Part shown: positions 63,505-64,000 of the stretch, piece by piece
Position numbering within the stretch: the first letter of the stretch is position 1
Layout: each line of letters opens with the position of its first letter
Position numbers and translations under genes: made by a program
Assembly: GCA_964570325.1 (NCBI GenBank)
Contig: CAZMXS010000005.1
Coordinates: 57,145 to 121,144 of the forward strand
Direction: 5' to 3'
Length of the DNA: 64,000 nt
Origin: CAZMXS01 sp964570325
Lineage (GTDB): Bacteria > Verrucomicrobiota > Kiritimatiellia > CAIQIC01 > CAZMXS01
Notes under the pieces: generated by a model
Told to the model about the DNA's origin: nothing
What the model saw: only the letters and a program-made list of their open reading frames with translations
Databases searched by the model: none

Positions 63505-63969
63505 TCAAGAACAATACACCTCGTACGGTGTGCGCTTGTCGAGCGCCTGGTGCCGTCTCTGCTTGTTGTAGAACCGGAAGTAGCGCGTCAGCCCATCGCG
63601 GGTAGCCACACCGTCAGCGTAGTCTCGCGGATAGATGTCCTCGCACTTGACCGTTCGCCACAACAGTTCCACAAAGATGTTGTCCGTGGCCCGACCGCGC
63701 CCATCCATGCTGACCCGTATGCCGATCTCTGCCAAGCGTCCGGTGAACTCCGCGCTCGTGAATTGGGATCCTTGATCGCTGTTGAAAATCTCGGGCTTGG
63801 CCTGCGCCAGAGCCCGCGTTAACGCCCGCAGACAAAAATCCGTTTCCAGCGAATTGGACAATTCCCACGCCAACACATACCGGCTGAACCAGTCCATCAC
63901 GGCTACCAGGAACAGATAACCCAAACGCAGGGAAATGTACGTGATGGTAGTGTCTTGAATCTTCAGCAA
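63505..63969 (-). pseudogene. IS3-family transposase (OrfB) fragment
   Basis: The C-terminal 155 residues of an rve/DDE transposase: LVAVMDWFSRYVLAWEL, FNSDQGSQFTS (second Asp), DNIFVELLWRTVKCEDIY (Glu) and YFRFYNKQRRHQALDKRTP. The N-terminus is missing: an in-frame TGA lies at 63979-63981, and no OrfA or OrfB front half fits before the window edge. The first catalytic Asp, usually TDITYI, reads TTITYI. Both facts point to an inactive copy. It may have cut the recombinase gene beside it. Confidence 0.75.
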
Positions 63970-64000
63970 AAAGAGAGGTCATGGTAATCCTCAGGGAAGT

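Larger units (their letters stand above)
63400..64000 (-). mobile_element. Insertion-sequence remnant, left boundary near 63400-63415
   Basis: The boundary is inferred from the loss of recombinase similarity upstream of VYEGKHPAL and from TGGACAGTTTCTGGGG (about 63407), which looks like an IS terminal repeat. The right end is outside the window, so neither the inverted repeats nor the target duplication can be checked. Confidence 0.5.

Overview
The window looks like chromosome from a GC-rich, Gram-negative bacterium, probably of the PVC group (Kiritimatiellae/Verrucomicrobia/Lentisphaerae-like). The outer-membrane genes lpxD, skp and bamA show a lipopolysaccharide-type envelope. Very large exported proteins built from BACON-like, IPT/TIG and Kelch repeats with a DxDxDG-containing C-terminal region are typical of that group. 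The assignment is inference from gene content; there is no rRNA in the window.

Region 1 (1-5.0 kb): a molybdenum hydroxylase large subunit runs off the left edge on the minus strand. Divergent from it, behind a good sigma70-like promoter, are a receiver-only response regulator, a small BON-like protein and a medium-chain acyl-CoA synthetase. Region 2 (5.1-14.9 kb, minus strand): one long housekeeping cluster read as tRNA-Gln, prs, rplY, pth, rpsF, ssb, rpsR, rplI, dnaB, bamA, skp, lpxD, joining ribosome/replication genes to outer-membrane biogenesis by a 4-bp dnaB/bamA overlap. Region 3 (14.95-24.1 kb, plus strand): a signalling cluster behind a perfect TATAAT box: HPt protein, orphan solute-binding lipoprotein, membrane histidine kinase, receiver, receiver-kinase, receiver-PAS-kinase-receiver hybrid, and an MltF-like lytic transglycosylase with two solute-binding domains. 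No transporter permease or DNA-binding output domain is present.

Region 4 (24.1-45.3 kb): a 2,801-residue BACON-repeat protein (minus), an exported calcineurin-like phosphoesterase (plus) and a 3,380-residue IPT/Kelch protein made of five near-equal 580-residue super-repeats (plus). Two copies of an 85-bp inverted-repeat element, about 93% identical, sit just downstream of the last two genes. Region 5 (45.3-50.3 kb): a CDP-alcohol phosphatidyltransferase, a CxxCxxCC protein, an unknown EF-hand/membrane protein, a small exported protein and TrmL. Region 6 (50.3-59.0 kb): a complete moxR/DUF58/bat (aerotolerance-type) operon whose genes mostly overlap by 4 bp. Region 7 (59.1-64.0 kb): an exported papain-like peptidase, tRNA-Ser, a decayed serine recombinase running antisense into that tRNA, and an IS3-type transposase fragment at the right edge.

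The most interesting signals are: (a) a shared C-terminal block of about 200 residues on three otherwise unrelated exported proteins, (b) the output-less phosphorelay tied to solute-binding proteins and a cell-wall hydrolase, and (c) the paired 85-bp hairpin elements.
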